Source: G963665085 sp963665085
GTDB taxonomy: Bacteria > Bacteroidota > Bacteroidia > Bacteroidales > JAAAOM01
Assembly: GCA_963665085.2 (NCBI GenBank)
Contig: CAXXXS010000001.1
Coordinates: forward strand, 1,178,001 to 1,242,000
Direction of reading: 5' to 3'
Length of the DNA stretch: 64,000 bases
Shown piece by piece: positions 37,037 through 46,380 of this stretch. A program made the translations under genes and the position numbers. Under the pieces are notes generated by a model, which ran no database searches, was not told where the DNA came from, and was given only the letters and a program-made list of their open reading frames with translations. The first letter of the stretch is position 1. Every line of letters begins with the position of its first letter.

Positions 37037-39421
37037 TTAACGGGAGAAAATTTTCTTAAGACCTTTTTTTGATTTGCTTTCATAACCATAGCCATAACCA
37101 TAACCATAGCCATAACCTGCACCGTAACCCATTGAATTTGAAGTTATTTTAATGTCATTAATAACGATGCTAACGTTTTTAATCGCTCGTTTATTTAAAT
37201 CATTAATTATGTGTTTGAACATACTAACTTTTGTATAGTTATGCCGAACGATGTAGAGAATGATATTGGCATAGTCCATTAAAAGCAAAGAATCTGTAAC
37301 CCTTCCGATTGGAGGGCTGTCTACAATAATGTAGGTGTATTTTTTTCTTAGTTCGGTAAAAAGATCATTAGTTGCTTTAGAGGATAATAATTCACTGGGA
37401 TTTGGTGGAATAGGTCCGGCTGGGATAAAATCCAGGTTATCTTGTTTTGTTGAGTAGATTATTTTTTCAATTGTTTCTGCATTGCAGAGGTAGTTGCTTA
37501 TTCCATTATAAATATTCTCGTTATCAATATATTTATTAAGTTTTGGTTTTCTCAAATCAAAACTTAATAGAACAACTTTTTCTCCGTTCTGGGCAAGAGA
37601 AGAAGCTAAATTAAGAGAAACAAAGCTTTTGCCTTCACCTGAAGTTGTAGAAGTTAAAAGAATCACATTAGATTCCTGAGACTTCAATATAAATCTGAAA
37701 TTTGTTCTTATTGATCGAAAAGATTCAGCTACAAGCGATTTTGGCCTCTTAGTAACGATAAAATTATCTAAATGTTTTGAATGGATAATATGCCCAAGTA
37801 ATGGAAAGTCAGTTGATTTTTCAACATCAGAGTTTTCAGCTACTTTATCGTAAAAATAGAAATATAGGGAAATAAGAAGAATAGGGATTCCAACACCAAG
37901 AATTCCTGCTACAGATAAATTCTTTTTTTTATTGGGAGAAACCCTATAGGCATCTTCTTTCCTTGCAAATTCAAGAACTTCATGCAAAGGTAGATTGGAT
38001 GCTTTTGCTATTTCCATTTCAGAACGTTTCTCTAAAAGGAAAGTATATATAGCATCATTTAACTTAAATTTTCTTTCCAGTCCAAAAAGTTTTCGTTGCG
38101 ATGTAGGTAAATTTTCAAGTTGTTCTTCAATTTCACCTAGCTGTTCTTCAATAACTTGATTGGCAACTACATCAGATTTTTCGATACTGGTAAGTGTGCT
38201 CAGAAGACTTTTCTTTAGGTTTTCTATTTTTTGTTGATTTACAAGGGAATAAGGATTTTCTTTTAAAGTATTTGATTCAATATCAATTTTTTCCTGGTAC
38301 ATTTCAGCAAGTTCAATAATAATATCGTTAAGAACCGGATCTTCAATTTGCATCGATGAGGGAATAATAAGATTCTCAGAGCTTTGATTTTCTCTGACAA
38401 AAGTTTTTAAATAGGCATAGTAGCGCTGTTTTATTAATAGCTGGGCTTTCTGGTTTTGTAAATTTTCATATTTAGAATATAGTTGCTGGGATTGGTTATC
38501 AATATTAAAATAACGGCTGGCTGAACGAAAATTTTGAATTTCCTGTTCGGATGAATACAAAGAATCCCCTACATCCGTAAGTTGGGCATCAATAAAGTTA
38601 ATTGTGTTAGTTGCAATTTGACTTTTTCGTTCAATACCTTTTTCAAGGTATTCTTCGGTTAATTGGTTTAGGTAGGCAACAGATTTATTAATGTTTTCCC
38701 CGGTTCTGCTTAAAGTAATAATAGAAGAATTTGGGGATTCGGAAATTTTGATGTTTCTATATTTATTGATTAAAGATTTTAGTGTATTAAATTCGAAAAA
38801 TAACTCTGTATCAGAGTTATAGAAATTACCTTTAGGAATAATTTTGAATTTGTAATTTGAAGTTTCGATATCTGAATTTACTTCAACAATTGTATCAATT
38901 TTAAAGTTAGGTATAGTGTTAATAAAGGTGTTTTCATGAAAATTGTATAGTTGTACATTATCATATTCTGTTAATAGATGTACTTTGTTTGAGTCTATAG
39001 CTTTAATATGAAATTTAGCATTAACAGGTTGAGGATGTTTATTGTCAAATTCTATTTGATATGAGTTGCATGGGTATTCTTCAATATAGTTGAAATTGTG
39101 TTTCTTAAAATAGCTAACTTGAAAATCAAGCTTTTCGATTGTTCTTTTTGTTAATTCATAAGATTTTAATATTCCAATTTCATTCTTTAAGTCAAATTGA
39201 ATTAGTTTTCCTAGAGAACCTAAACCGATTATAGATTGAGGATCATTTGCTTTGTTTGCTTGAATTAAAAGCGAACTGTTGACATTGTAGCTTGGGAGCG
39301 AGATTTTGTTTTTTATAATTGCTATAGCATAACATATAATAATAGAAATAAAAAATAAAGGCCAAAAACGGATGGCCTTTAATAAATAAGTTTTAAAATC
39401 GAATGGATCCTGAGTTTGCAC
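37037..39421 (-). CDS. Polysaccharide co-polymerase and BY-kinase (Wzc-like)
   Basis: This 794-residue protein has a Wzz-type N-terminal membrane helix (about 18-36), a long coiled-coil periplasmic part, a second helix around 505-525, and a C-terminal tyrosine autokinase with Walker A TSTTSGEGKSFVSLNLA, Walker A' VLLSFDLRKPKLNKY and Walker B YIIVDSPPIG. The extreme C-terminus is tyrosine-rich (GYGAGYGYGYGYGYGYE), the autophosphorylation cluster. It controls chain length and export of a surface polysaccharide with the Wza-like partner encoded upstream. The cluster is encoded by a hexanucleotide tandem repeat. Confidence 0.96.
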   Translation of the reverse strand: MQTQDPFDFKTYLLKAIRFWPLFFISIIICYAIAIIKNKISLPSYNVNSSLLIQANKANDPQSIIGLGSLGKLIQFDLKNEIGILKSYELTKRTIEKLDFQVSYFKKHNFNYIEEYPCNSYQIEFDNKHPQPVNAKFHIKAIDSNKVHLLTEYDNVQLYNFHENTFINTIPNFKIDTIVEVNSDIETSNYKFKIIPKGNFYNSDTELFFEFNTLKSLINKYRNIKISESPNSSIITLSRTGENINKSVAYLNQLTEEYLEKGIERKSQIATNTINFIDAQLTDVGDSLYSSEQEIQNFRSASRYFNIDNQSQQLYSKYENLQNQKAQLLIKQRYYAYLKTFVRENQSSENLIIPSSMQIEDPVLNDIIIELAEMYQEKIDIESNTLKENPYSLVNQQKIENLKKSLLSTLTSIEKSDVVANQVIEEQLGEIEEQLENLPTSQRKLFGLERKFKLNDAIYTFLLEKRSEMEIAKASNLPLHEVLEFARKEDAYRVSPNKKKNLSVAGILGVGIPILLISLYFYFYDKVAENSDVEKSTDFPLLGHIIHSKHLDNFIVTKRPKSLVAESFRSIRTNFRFILKSQESNVILLTSTTSGEGKSFVSLNLASSLAQNGEKVVLLSFDLRKPKLNKYIDNENIYNGISNYLCNAETIEKIIYSTKQDNLDFIPAGPIPPNPSELLSSKATNDLFTELRKKYTYIIVDSPPIGRVTDSLLLMDYANIILYIVRHNYTKVSMFKHIINDLNKRAIKNVSIVINDIKITSNSMGYGAGYGYGYGYGYGYESKSKKGLKKIFSR

Positions 39422-39430
39422 GACAAGTAA

Positions 39431-40216
39431 TTATTTTTTTATTACATCAAATAAGACCAATAAACTTAGAGCTGATGAAGCTAAGCCAAAGAACATGCCA
39501 TAAGGCATAGTTTTAAACACAAATGGTTTACTACCTCTAGGATCAACATAAATTATGTCATTTGGTTTTAAGTACATGAACTGTGATTGTAAGAACCCAT
39601 TATCTGTCAAGTCAATCTTATAGATTTTAGAACCGTTTGGAGTCTGGCGAACCAGTTTTATAGCTTTTGCTTTGCTGTATTCAGTAAAACCACCGGCCAT
39701 ACCTAGTGCTTCATACATGTTTATTTCTTCTTTGTTTATATCAAAAGTACCCGGACTTTTTACCTCTCCCAATACTGTAACCTGGAAATTAACAAGTTTT
39801 ACCAACACTGTAGTTTCTTTGAAATATTGGTCGAGGGTATTTTGTATAACGTCATTAATTTCGTTTATCGTTAGGCCTTTTACATACATTTTTTCGACAA
39901 AAGAAAAGCTTAAATAACCTTCTTCATCAACTTTGTATGAGTTTAGGTATAAATATGTGGAGCTCATCAGTTGAGGGAAATCCGTTTGAAAAAACTTACT
40001 TGTTTTCGGATCCACACTGTATATTTTAATGTAAAGGTGATCTCCGGATTTTACCCTATATGCATCCCCTCGTTGGCTTGTTAATTCCTGGGATAAATCA
40101 GTAATTGATTTTTCTTGAAATAAATTTACTTTTTTGTAGTTCACACACGAATGAAATGTGAACATAAATATCACCACAGCGATGTAAAAGTACTTTTGAT
40201 GTTTAGCCTTTTTCAT
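39431..40216 (-). CDS. Wza-like polysaccharide export lipoprotein
   Basis: A 261-residue protein with a lipoprotein signal (VVIFMFTFHSC, Cys about residue 24). The Poly_export segment is YRVKSGDHLYIKIYSVD, followed by a SLBB-type domain around residues 150-215 (FQVTVLGEVKSPGTFDINKEEIN, then MYEALGMAGGFTEYSKAK). A hydrophobic C-terminal segment (GMFFGLASSALSLLVLFDVI) is present, as in many Bacteroidota homologues. It forms the outer-membrane export channel for the polysaccharide. It lies between the SPOR-like gene and the Wzc-like gene. Confidence 0.95.
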   Translation of the reverse strand: MKKAKHQKYFYIAVVIFMFTFHSCVNYKKVNLFQEKSITDLSQELTSQRGDAYRVKSGDHLYIKIYSVDPKTSKFFQTDFPQLMSSTYLYLNSYKVDEEGYLSFSFVEKMYVKGLTINEINDVIQNTLDQYFKETTVLVKLVNFQVTVLGEVKSPGTFDINKEEINMYEALGMAGGFTEYSKAKAIKLVRQTPNGSKIYKIDLTDNGFLQSQFMYLKPNDIIYVDPRGSKPFVFKTMPYGMFFGLASSALSLLVLFDVIKK

Positions 40217-40228
40217 GATCCTTCGATT

Positions 40229-42289
40229 TTAATTTGATGTTTCTTTTATTGCTTGTCTAATATCTATTTTTGTATTGTTTTTATATGCAACAATAAAGGC
40301 GTTTTTAATACCCCATAAATTTTTAAACCTTCGGGCTGCATCATATGTGTTACCACAAACAATATGATACTTGTACCATCCTTCTTCATATATCTCGATT
40401 ACATAGTCATTACCACTAAAAATTGAATTAATTTTTTCGTCACTCAATTTTGTTTTGCTGGCAGCAATCTGTAATACAAACATAATCTTATCATCTGAAG
40501 AATGGACGATTCTAATTGCCTGCCATAATTTTAATTTTGTATCTCCATTATATGCAACAATGAATGCTCCCTTAACATCTACAGTTTTTCTAATTTCTTT
40601 AATATCCAGGTAGGAATTAGTTTCGCCAATTTGATATTTATACCAGTTATCCTCCAATCTTGATTTAATTGGAAGATCGCCGTTGTACAATCTTTTTAGA
40701 CTTGATTCACTCATCGTTTCACGACTAGCTGCTATTTGAACAACAAACGTTATATCTTCAGCATTAATATCTGGGCGTTTTTTAGCCATAACAACTCCAA
40801 CAGTCCCTTGAGATTTTGTGGTTTCATCTTTTTCAAGATACTGTACATTGATAGCATCACGGTAGGCAACTACAAACGCATCATCTCTATTTAGGGTTTT
40901 TCTGAATTCATCGGCATCAGAAAAATTATCAAATTCTCCTATTGAATATTTATACCAACCACCTTCATCTACCATTGCAATTTTATGTTTAGCATAAAAG
41001 AGTTTTTGTAGCATACCCTGAGATAGAGGTGCTTTTTCAGCTGCTATTTGAATTCTGTAAATAATTTTTGAATCTGGATCTGGCACAACAGTTTCTGTAA
41101 CTTTTCCAATTTCAACTTCTGTATCCGTATTTGCATTTTGTTTGTTTTCTGTAGAAGTTTTTGTTTGAGTAATATTCTCAGATGTAGTATTAACAGAAAT
41201 ATTTTCGTTTTCGAATTCTTCGGTAGTAGTTTCGATGTCAGCTGACTCTTCTTTATTTTCTGCCAAGTATTGATCAGGTTCGTCTGTATATTCAACATTT
41301 CTGTAGTTATCCCAGAATTTTCGGATGGATTCCATATCATATCCTTCAATTCCATTAGCCAGATAATATACGGTATCGTTTTCTTCCTCCATGTATCGGA
41401 GTATTTTATCTACCTGGCCAGAGTTTATCTGCACATCGTTATTGGAAGTAGTCTCTGATATTGTTTGATTTTCAGAAATATAAGTATTTGTTGATTCATA
41501 AATGTTGGTAGGTTCTGAATTAATTGGTTCTTCGATGTATCCAGATTGTGTTTCTTCCTGTATATCTGAAGTTGAATTGTCTGTTTCTTCCGTTTCTGAG
41601 TAATTTTCATCGATATATGTATCTGAAATTTGAAAATTGATATTATCATCTGAACTATCGTTATCCTCAATATCGGGCCAATTTTTATAAATGTTATAAG
41701 CTGTTTGAAGTTTTTCAATTCCAATCAATTCATATTCATATGCTTCAGAAAGTTTTAAAAATTTTTCGGTTTGATTGTCAATACGTTTTCCATCATCCCT
41801 GGCAGTAGATGCCCTTACAAAATATTCTTTGGATGTTTCTTCAATTAACCGGGCATTGGTAAGTACACTCTCATCCCCATAAAATGATTTCCAGAAATCA
41901 TTAATGTATTTCTGATAGATATTAATTTTAATCTTATTTGCTTCTTCGAATTTTTCGGCTGCTTTTAATTCTGTTTTTTGAGCATCATCTTGATTTTTTT
42001 TGTATTCCTTTTGTATCTTTTTGTCTGAAGCAAAATTTTCATTTTGCTCCAACATAGCTGCTTCAAGATATAAATCATTTGCAGTAATTTGTAATTGCTC
42101 TGCTTCACTTTTCAATTGTTCAGACTCGGCAAGGGTTTCATTATCTTTTTCGGAAAAATCTTGCATCTGTCCCAAAAGTGGATGATTGTATATTCCAAAA
42201 ATCAAGATGAAAATAGCAACAAGAAATCTTCTATTATCATAAGAAGATTTATGCTTATTTCGTTTATATATTATATTATGTGAAGTCAA
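40229..42289 (-). CDS. Exported protein with three SPOR-like repeats
   Basis: A 686-residue protein beginning with TTG (42289) and a hydrophobic segment (FLVAIFILIFGIYNHPLLG) that looks like a signal or anchor. Residues about 45-110 are a coiled coil (EQLKSEAEQLQITANDLYLEAA), the middle is Thr/Glu/Asn-rich and probably disordered. The C-terminal half has three similar units at about 410-485, 507-580 and 600-678. Each starts with a strand like FVVQIAAS, has GWYKYQIGE in the middle, and ends with AFIVAY. They resemble SPOR domains in fold order. It is the first gene of the polysaccharide export run, 12 bp before the Wza-like gene. Confidence 0.75.
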   Translation of the reverse strand: MTSHNIIYKRNKHKSSYDNRRFLVAIFILIFGIYNHPLLGQMQDFSEKDNETLAESEQLKSEAEQLQITANDLYLEAAMLEQNENFASDKKIQKEYKKNQDDAQKTELKAAEKFEEANKIKINIYQKYINDFWKSFYGDESVLTNARLIEETSKEYFVRASTARDDGKRIDNQTEKFLKLSEAYEYELIGIEKLQTAYNIYKNWPDIEDNDSSDDNINFQISDTYIDENYSETEETDNSTSDIQEETQSGYIEEPINSEPTNIYESTNTYISENQTISETTSNNDVQINSGQVDKILRYMEEENDTVYYLANGIEGYDMESIRKFWDNYRNVEYTDEPDQYLAENKEESADIETTTEEFENENISVNTTSENITQTKTSTENKQNANTDTEVEIGKVTETVVPDPDSKIIYRIQIAAEKAPLSQGMLQKLFYAKHKIAMVDEGGWYKYSIGEFDNFSDADEFRKTLNRDDAFVVAYRDAINVQYLEKDETTKSQGTVGVVMAKKRPDINAEDITFVVQIAASRETMSESSLKRLYNGDLPIKSRLEDNWYKYQIGETNSYLDIKEIRKTVDVKGAFIVAYNGDTKLKLWQAIRIVHSSDDKIMFVLQIAASKTKLSDEKINSIFSGNDYVIEIYEEGWYKYHIVCGNTYDAARRFKNLWGIKNAFIVAYKNNTKIDIRQAIKETSN

Positions 42290-42528
42290 ACTTCAAATAG
42301 TTTATGCTAAACGTTAATGATTAGTTATTTTAAACGCAAAGTAATATTTTTTTCATTTATGAATAACTACTTTTAAATAAATTTATGAAATTTCGTGATT
42401 TTAACTGACTTTTTTAATGTTCTTGTTTAAAGATTATTAACAAGGTTTTAAAGTAATTAACAATTTATATGCAGCAAAGCTTAACTGTTTAATAAGCGGC
42501 GAATAATAATAAGTATGTTAAGAAGAAC

Positions 42529-43179
42529 TTAATCCAGAAATAAATTTAAAGCAATAAAAAATAATAGTTGAAGACAGAAGTATACAACGAGAATTCGTAG
42601 TGAGGTTTTAATTTTAAGAAAATTAATAAGATACGAAAACTGGACTGCGAGTAAAAACCATATTAGATAATTTTGAAAAGGGATTATGTTATTCTTCCAT
42701 TGCCAATAGTCTAATTTCATTGCTACGGGTTCCATTACATAATCAAAAATTACTATGATAATGCCAGCCAGGATAGGAATTAAGTTTTTTTTTGGTGAAA
42801 TTAACCTGGAAATTTCAAAAGAGGCAAGGATTAATATTGCCCAATTAATCCCTATAATAATTGGAACTCCTCTTATTTTTAGTCTCATGGTATCACCATA
42901 ATAATAAGTACCAAATATTTTTCCAGTATCAACACCAATAATTTCTAGTATTAATGTTATGAAGACTGTTAGAAGCAACCAGGTAAATGCATTTTGATTT
43001 TCTTTATTTATGAGAAAATAATAGATAATAATTAAAGCATTGCATACATATAAAGTAATTTCTGTTAACCCGGTTACTAAAGGTCCCGTTTTATTCCATA
43101 GGTGAAAAATAATCCCAAATAAATAGAAACCAGTTAGAATTACTGTAATTATGTTTCTTTTGAAAATTAAAGGTTTCAT
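42529..43179 (-). CDS. cruF: CruF-like carotenoid hydratase (DUF422)
   Basis: A 216-residue membrane protein with about seven hydrophobic segments. The family pattern is seen in EIIGVDTGKIFGTYYYG and VPIIIGINWAILILAS, then IVIFDYVMEPVAMKLDYWQW, whose acidic and aromatic residues are conserved in the carotenoid 1,2-hydratase (CruF/bisanhydrobacterioruberin hydratase) family. These enzymes add water to the psi end of an acyclic carotenoid. It is divergent from crtI with a 97-bp gap, consistent with one divergent control region. The function is inferred from family membership. Confidence 0.85.
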   Translation of the reverse strand: MKPLIFKRNIITVILTGFYLFGIIFHLWNKTGPLVTGLTEITLYVCNALIIIYYFLINKENQNAFTWLLLTVFITLILEIIGVDTGKIFGTYYYGDTMRLKIRGVPIIIGINWAILILASFEISRLISPKKNLIPILAGIIIVIFDYVMEPVAMKLDYWQWKNNIIPFQNYLIWFLLAVQFSYLINFLKIKTSLRILVVYFCLQLLFFIALNLFLD

Positions 43180-43276
43180 TTGTTTACTTTATTTAATGAA
43201 AAATTAAACAAAAGTTCTTGTTCTATGTTTTCATTTATAATTTGAACGTGTAATTGTAGTTAAAATTATTGTTTTT

Positions 43277-44758
43277 ATGGCAAATCAAAAAATTGCGATA
43301 ATTGGAGCTGGTTTTTCTGGGATTTCTGCTGCTTCTACTCTTGCAAAAGAAGGATATGAAGTTCATATATATGAAAAAAATAGTATTCCAGGTGGTAGGG
43401 CAAGAAATTTTACTGCTCAGGGTTACACTTTTGATATGGGGCCTACGTGGTATTGGATGCCTGATATTTTTGAGAATTATTTTTCATATTTTAATAGACA
43501 AGTCAATGATTATTACCAATTAAAAAGAGTTTCACCTTCTTATAGGACTTTCTTTGGGATAAATGATTATGTTGATTTACCTTCATCATTAGAAGAAGTA
43601 TATAAATTGTTTGAAAGTCTTGAAAAAGGGAGTAGTAAAAAATTAAAGAAGTTTTTAAAAGATTCAGAATATAAATACAACATTGGCATTAATAAATTAG
43701 TACATAAGCCTGCTAAATCATTTACTGAATTTTTAGATTTTTCTGTTATTAGTGGTGCATTAAGGCTTGATTTATTGAAGTCTATGTCTTCTTATATAAG
43801 AAAAAATTTTAAGCATCCAAGATTAATTCGTTTGTTAGAATTTCCGGTAATTTTTCTGGGAGCTACACCTAAAAAGACTCCCGCATTATACAGTTTGATG
43901 AATTATGCTGATCTCAGCTTAGGAACATGGTATCCTGTTGGGGGAATGTATAGTGTTGTAGAGGGAATGGTAAAATTAGCCGAAGAGTTAGGAGTACACT
44001 TTCATTACAATAGCCCTGTTTCTCGAATAAATATCAAGAATAGGAATGTTAATTACTTGGAAATAAATGAACAAAAAATTAAAGCGGATTATGTAATAGC
44101 TAGCGCCGATTATAATCATATTGAAGGGATTTTATTGTCGGAAGAAAACAGAAATTACCCTGATAAATACTGGGAAAAAAGAGACATGGCTCCTTCTGCG
44201 TTGTTATTTTATGTGGGGGTAAATAAAAGGTTAGAGAATTTGCAGCATCATAATTTATTTTTTGATACAGATTTTGATGTGCATGCTTCTGAAATTTATG
44301 ATAATCCCAAATGGCCAACAGATCCTGCCTTATATGTTTCTTGTTCTACAAAAACTGATAAATCTGTTGCTCCTGAGGACTCAGAAAATCTAATTATTTT
44401 AATTCCTGTTGCACCTGGATTAAAAGACACAGATGAAATAAAAGAAAATTATTATAACTTATCAATTAATAGGTTAGAACAACTAACGAATCAAAAAATT
44501 AAAGAAAATATAGTGTATAAAAGATCGTATGCACAAAGTAATTTTATGGAAGATTATAATTCCTATAAAGGAAATGCCTATGGATTAGCAAATACATTAA
44601 GACAAACAGCATTTTTAAAGCCTAAAATTTATAATAAAAAAGTTAGAAATCTTTTTTATTCAGGTCAACTTACTACACCTGGCCCTGGGGTTCCGCCGAC
44701 AATTATTTCTGGTCAAGTTGCAGCAAAAGAGATTGTTAAAATAATTAATGTAGACTAA
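43277..44758 (+). CDS. crtI: Phytoene desaturase family FAD enzyme
   Basis: The 493-residue protein begins IAIIGAGFSGISAASTLAKEG followed by EKNSIPGGRARNF, the dinucleotide-binding fold of CrtI enzymes. FDMGPTWYWMPDIFENYF follows, and the C-terminus has YSGQLTTPGPGVPPTIISGQVAAKEI, the CrtI-specific FAD-contacting end. It introduces double bonds into phytoene. The related 1-hydroxy carotenoid desaturase CrtD has the same fold and cannot be excluded by sequence alone, but pairing with crtB favours CrtI. It lies 12 bp before crtB. Confidence 0.93.
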   Translation: MANQKIAIIGAGFSGISAASTLAKEGYEVHIYEKNSIPGGRARNFTAQGYTFDMGPTWYWMPDIFENYFSYFNRQVNDYYQLKRVSPSYRTFFGINDYVDLPSSLEEVYKLFESLEKGSSKKLKKFLKDSEYKYNIGINKLVHKPAKSFTEFLDFSVISGALRLDLLKSMSSYIRKNFKHPRLIRLLEFPVIFLGATPKKTPALYSLMNYADLSLGTWYPVGGMYSVVEGMVKLAEELGVHFHYNSPVSRINIKNRNVNYLEINEQKIKADYVIASADYNHIEGILLSEENRNYPDKYWEKRDMAPSALLFYVGVNKRLENLQHHNLFFDTDFDVHASEIYDNPKWPTDPALYVSCSTKTDKSVAPEDSENLIILIPVAPGLKDTDEIKENYYNLSINRLEQLTNQKIKENIVYKRSYAQSNFMEDYNSYKGNAYGLANTLRQTAFLKPKIYNKKVRNLFYSGQLTTPGPGVPPTIISGQVAAKEIVKIINVD

Positions 44759-44770
44759 AAAATTGAGATT

Positions 44771-45607
44771 ATGAAACATGTTTTTGATATAGTTTCCATT
44801 AAAACGAGTAAGCTTGTAACTAAATCTTATAGTACATCTTTTTCTTTAGGAATTAAGTTTCTAAATGAAAGATTTCAAAAACCTATTTATGCGATATATG
44901 GTTTTGTTCGTCTTGGTGATGAAATTGTTGATTCATTTCATAGTTATGATAAGAAAAAATTAATGGAAACTTTCAAAAAGGAAGTTTATGCTTCAATAGA
45001 AGCGGGGATTAGTTTAAATCCTATTCTTAATAGTTTTCAGCATGTTTATAGTAAATATAATATAGATAAAGAGTTAGTTGATTTATTCATCCAAAGCATG
45101 GAGATGGATTTGCAAAAAAAAGATTACAACCAGTTGGAATATCAGAAATATATATTGGGTTCTGCTAAAGTTGTTGGGTTAATGTGTTTAAAAATATTTT
45201 GTGAAGGAGACAGTAAACTTTATGAAAATCTTAAGTTTAATGCGATGAGTTTGGGTTCTGCTTTTCAAAAGATAAATTTTTTACGGGACTTAAAGGCAGA
45301 CTTTGAGGGTATGGGTAGAACATATTTCCCAGGTGTTGATTTAACTAATTTTAATGCTAGGGCAAAAAAACAAGTTGAAGAAGATATTGAGAAAGATTTT
45401 AAAGATGGATTGGAAGGGATAAAAAATCTTCCACATGGTTCCAGGTTGGGTGTTTATATGGCTTATATATACTTTTTTAGTTTATACAAAAAAATAAAAA
45501 GAACTTCACCAATTGTAATTCTAAAAAAGAGGATTAGAATTTCAAATTTCTCAAAATATATCTTGTTTATTAATTCCTATTTAAGGTATAAATTAAATAT
45601 TTTATAA
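44771..45607 (+). CDS. crtB: Phytoene/squalene synthase
   Basis: The 278-residue protein has the trans-isoprenyl diphosphate synthase head-to-head fold: STSFSLGIKFLNE, then YAIYGFVRLGDEIVDSF (first Asp motif, D..D), and AFQKINFLRDLKADFEGMGRTYFP, where the second Asp-rich motif is N..RD..D. It condenses two geranylgeranyl diphosphates to phytoene, the first committed step. It is co-transcribed with crtI. Squalene synthase activity is an alternative but less likely next to crtI. Confidence 0.94.
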   Translation: MKHVFDIVSIKTSKLVTKSYSTSFSLGIKFLNERFQKPIYAIYGFVRLGDEIVDSFHSYDKKKLMETFKKEVYASIEAGISLNPILNSFQHVYSKYNIDKELVDLFIQSMEMDLQKKDYNQLEYQKYILGSAKVVGLMCLKIFCEGDSKLYENLKFNAMSLGSAFQKINFLRDLKADFEGMGRTYFPGVDLTNFNARAKKQVEEDIEKDFKDGLEGIKNLPHGSRLGVYMAYIYFFSLYKKIKRTSPIVILKKRIRISNFSKYILFINSYLRYKLNIL

Positions 45608-45651
45608 TATTAATTTAGATAATACATTGTAATTATCATTAAGCAAATATG

Positions 45652-46374
45652 TTATTTAAATATTTCTTCAAGTATTTTAAGAGATTTTAAGTTTATAGTG
45701 TAATCAATATGTATTTGGTAATATTTAATGAGTTTATGAAGTAGTTCGCTTCTATCAGCTTTTTTTATAGATAATAGCCCGAGTTCTTCATAATTTGAAG
45801 ATAGAAGTGTTTTAAAAGTATTACTTAACTTTAAATCAAGACAAGTTGTAGAATTGAAAATTGCAGAAAAGTAACCTTTCTTTAGATCAAAAAAGGCATT
45901 TGTCTCTGAAAAATTGTTGGTTGGTTTAATCCCTACATATTTAGTTAGTTGAGTTAGTAATATTAAATTAAAAAGAGAAATATTTTTATTTGATTTGTCC
46001 AGGTATAAGATAGAATAGTATAAAAATTCGAAAAGGGGTTCATTTTTATCTTCTTCCCTTATTACTTTATAAATAAATTCAGCTATAAAAGTAGCGATTG
46101 AGTTTTTATCTATTCGAAATGGTATCTCAGAAAATATATGGTATAGTCTCGCTTCTTTAATCCTGCAAAGCTCATTGTTTTCCTTCGAATAATAAATTAA
46201 GTCAACTATATTAAGACTTTGAAAGACATTTATTTTTAGTTTAGCCTTTTTTTTTCTTACTCCATTTACAATAAAAGAAATTCTACCAGATTCTTTTGAA
46301 TATGCGTAAACAATTATGCTGGTATCTTTATAAGGAATGGTATGAAGAATAATAGCCTTTGTGTTTACTAACAT
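45652..46374 (-). CDS. recO: DNA repair protein RecO
   Basis: A 240-residue protein starting with the RecO OB-fold: NTKAIILHTIPYKDTSIIVYAYSKESG, then VNGVRKKKAKLKINVFQSLN. The C-terminal part is helical (YVGIKP..., FFDLKKGYFS). Family zinc-binding cysteines are absent, as in many Bacteroidota RecOs. It loads RecA on SSB-coated DNA together with RecR. The gene begins 6 bp after the PorZ gene stop; this neighbourhood is conserved in Bacteroidota. Confidence 0.9.
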   Translation of the reverse strand: MLVNTKAIILHTIPYKDTSIIVYAYSKESGRISFIVNGVRKKKAKLKINVFQSLNIVDLIYYSKENNELCRIKEARLYHIFSEIPFRIDKNSIATFIAEFIYKVIREEDKNEPLFEFLYYSILYLDKSNKNISLFNLILLTQLTKYVGIKPTNNFSETNAFFDLKKGYFSAIFNSTTCLDLKLSNTFKTLLSSNYEELGLLSIKKADRSELLHKLIKYYQIHIDYTINLKSLKILEEIFK

Positions 46375-46380
46375 TTATTT

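Noticed and set aside
37080..37140. CRISPR-like short repeats
   Set aside because: The 6-bp units have no spacers and encode the tyrosine tail of the Wzc-like kinase.
41044..41724. Long open frames on the minus strand inside the SPOR-like gene
   Set aside because: They are lysine- and isoleucine-rich shadows of the repetitive Thr/Glu/Asn-rich part and have no start signal or family features.
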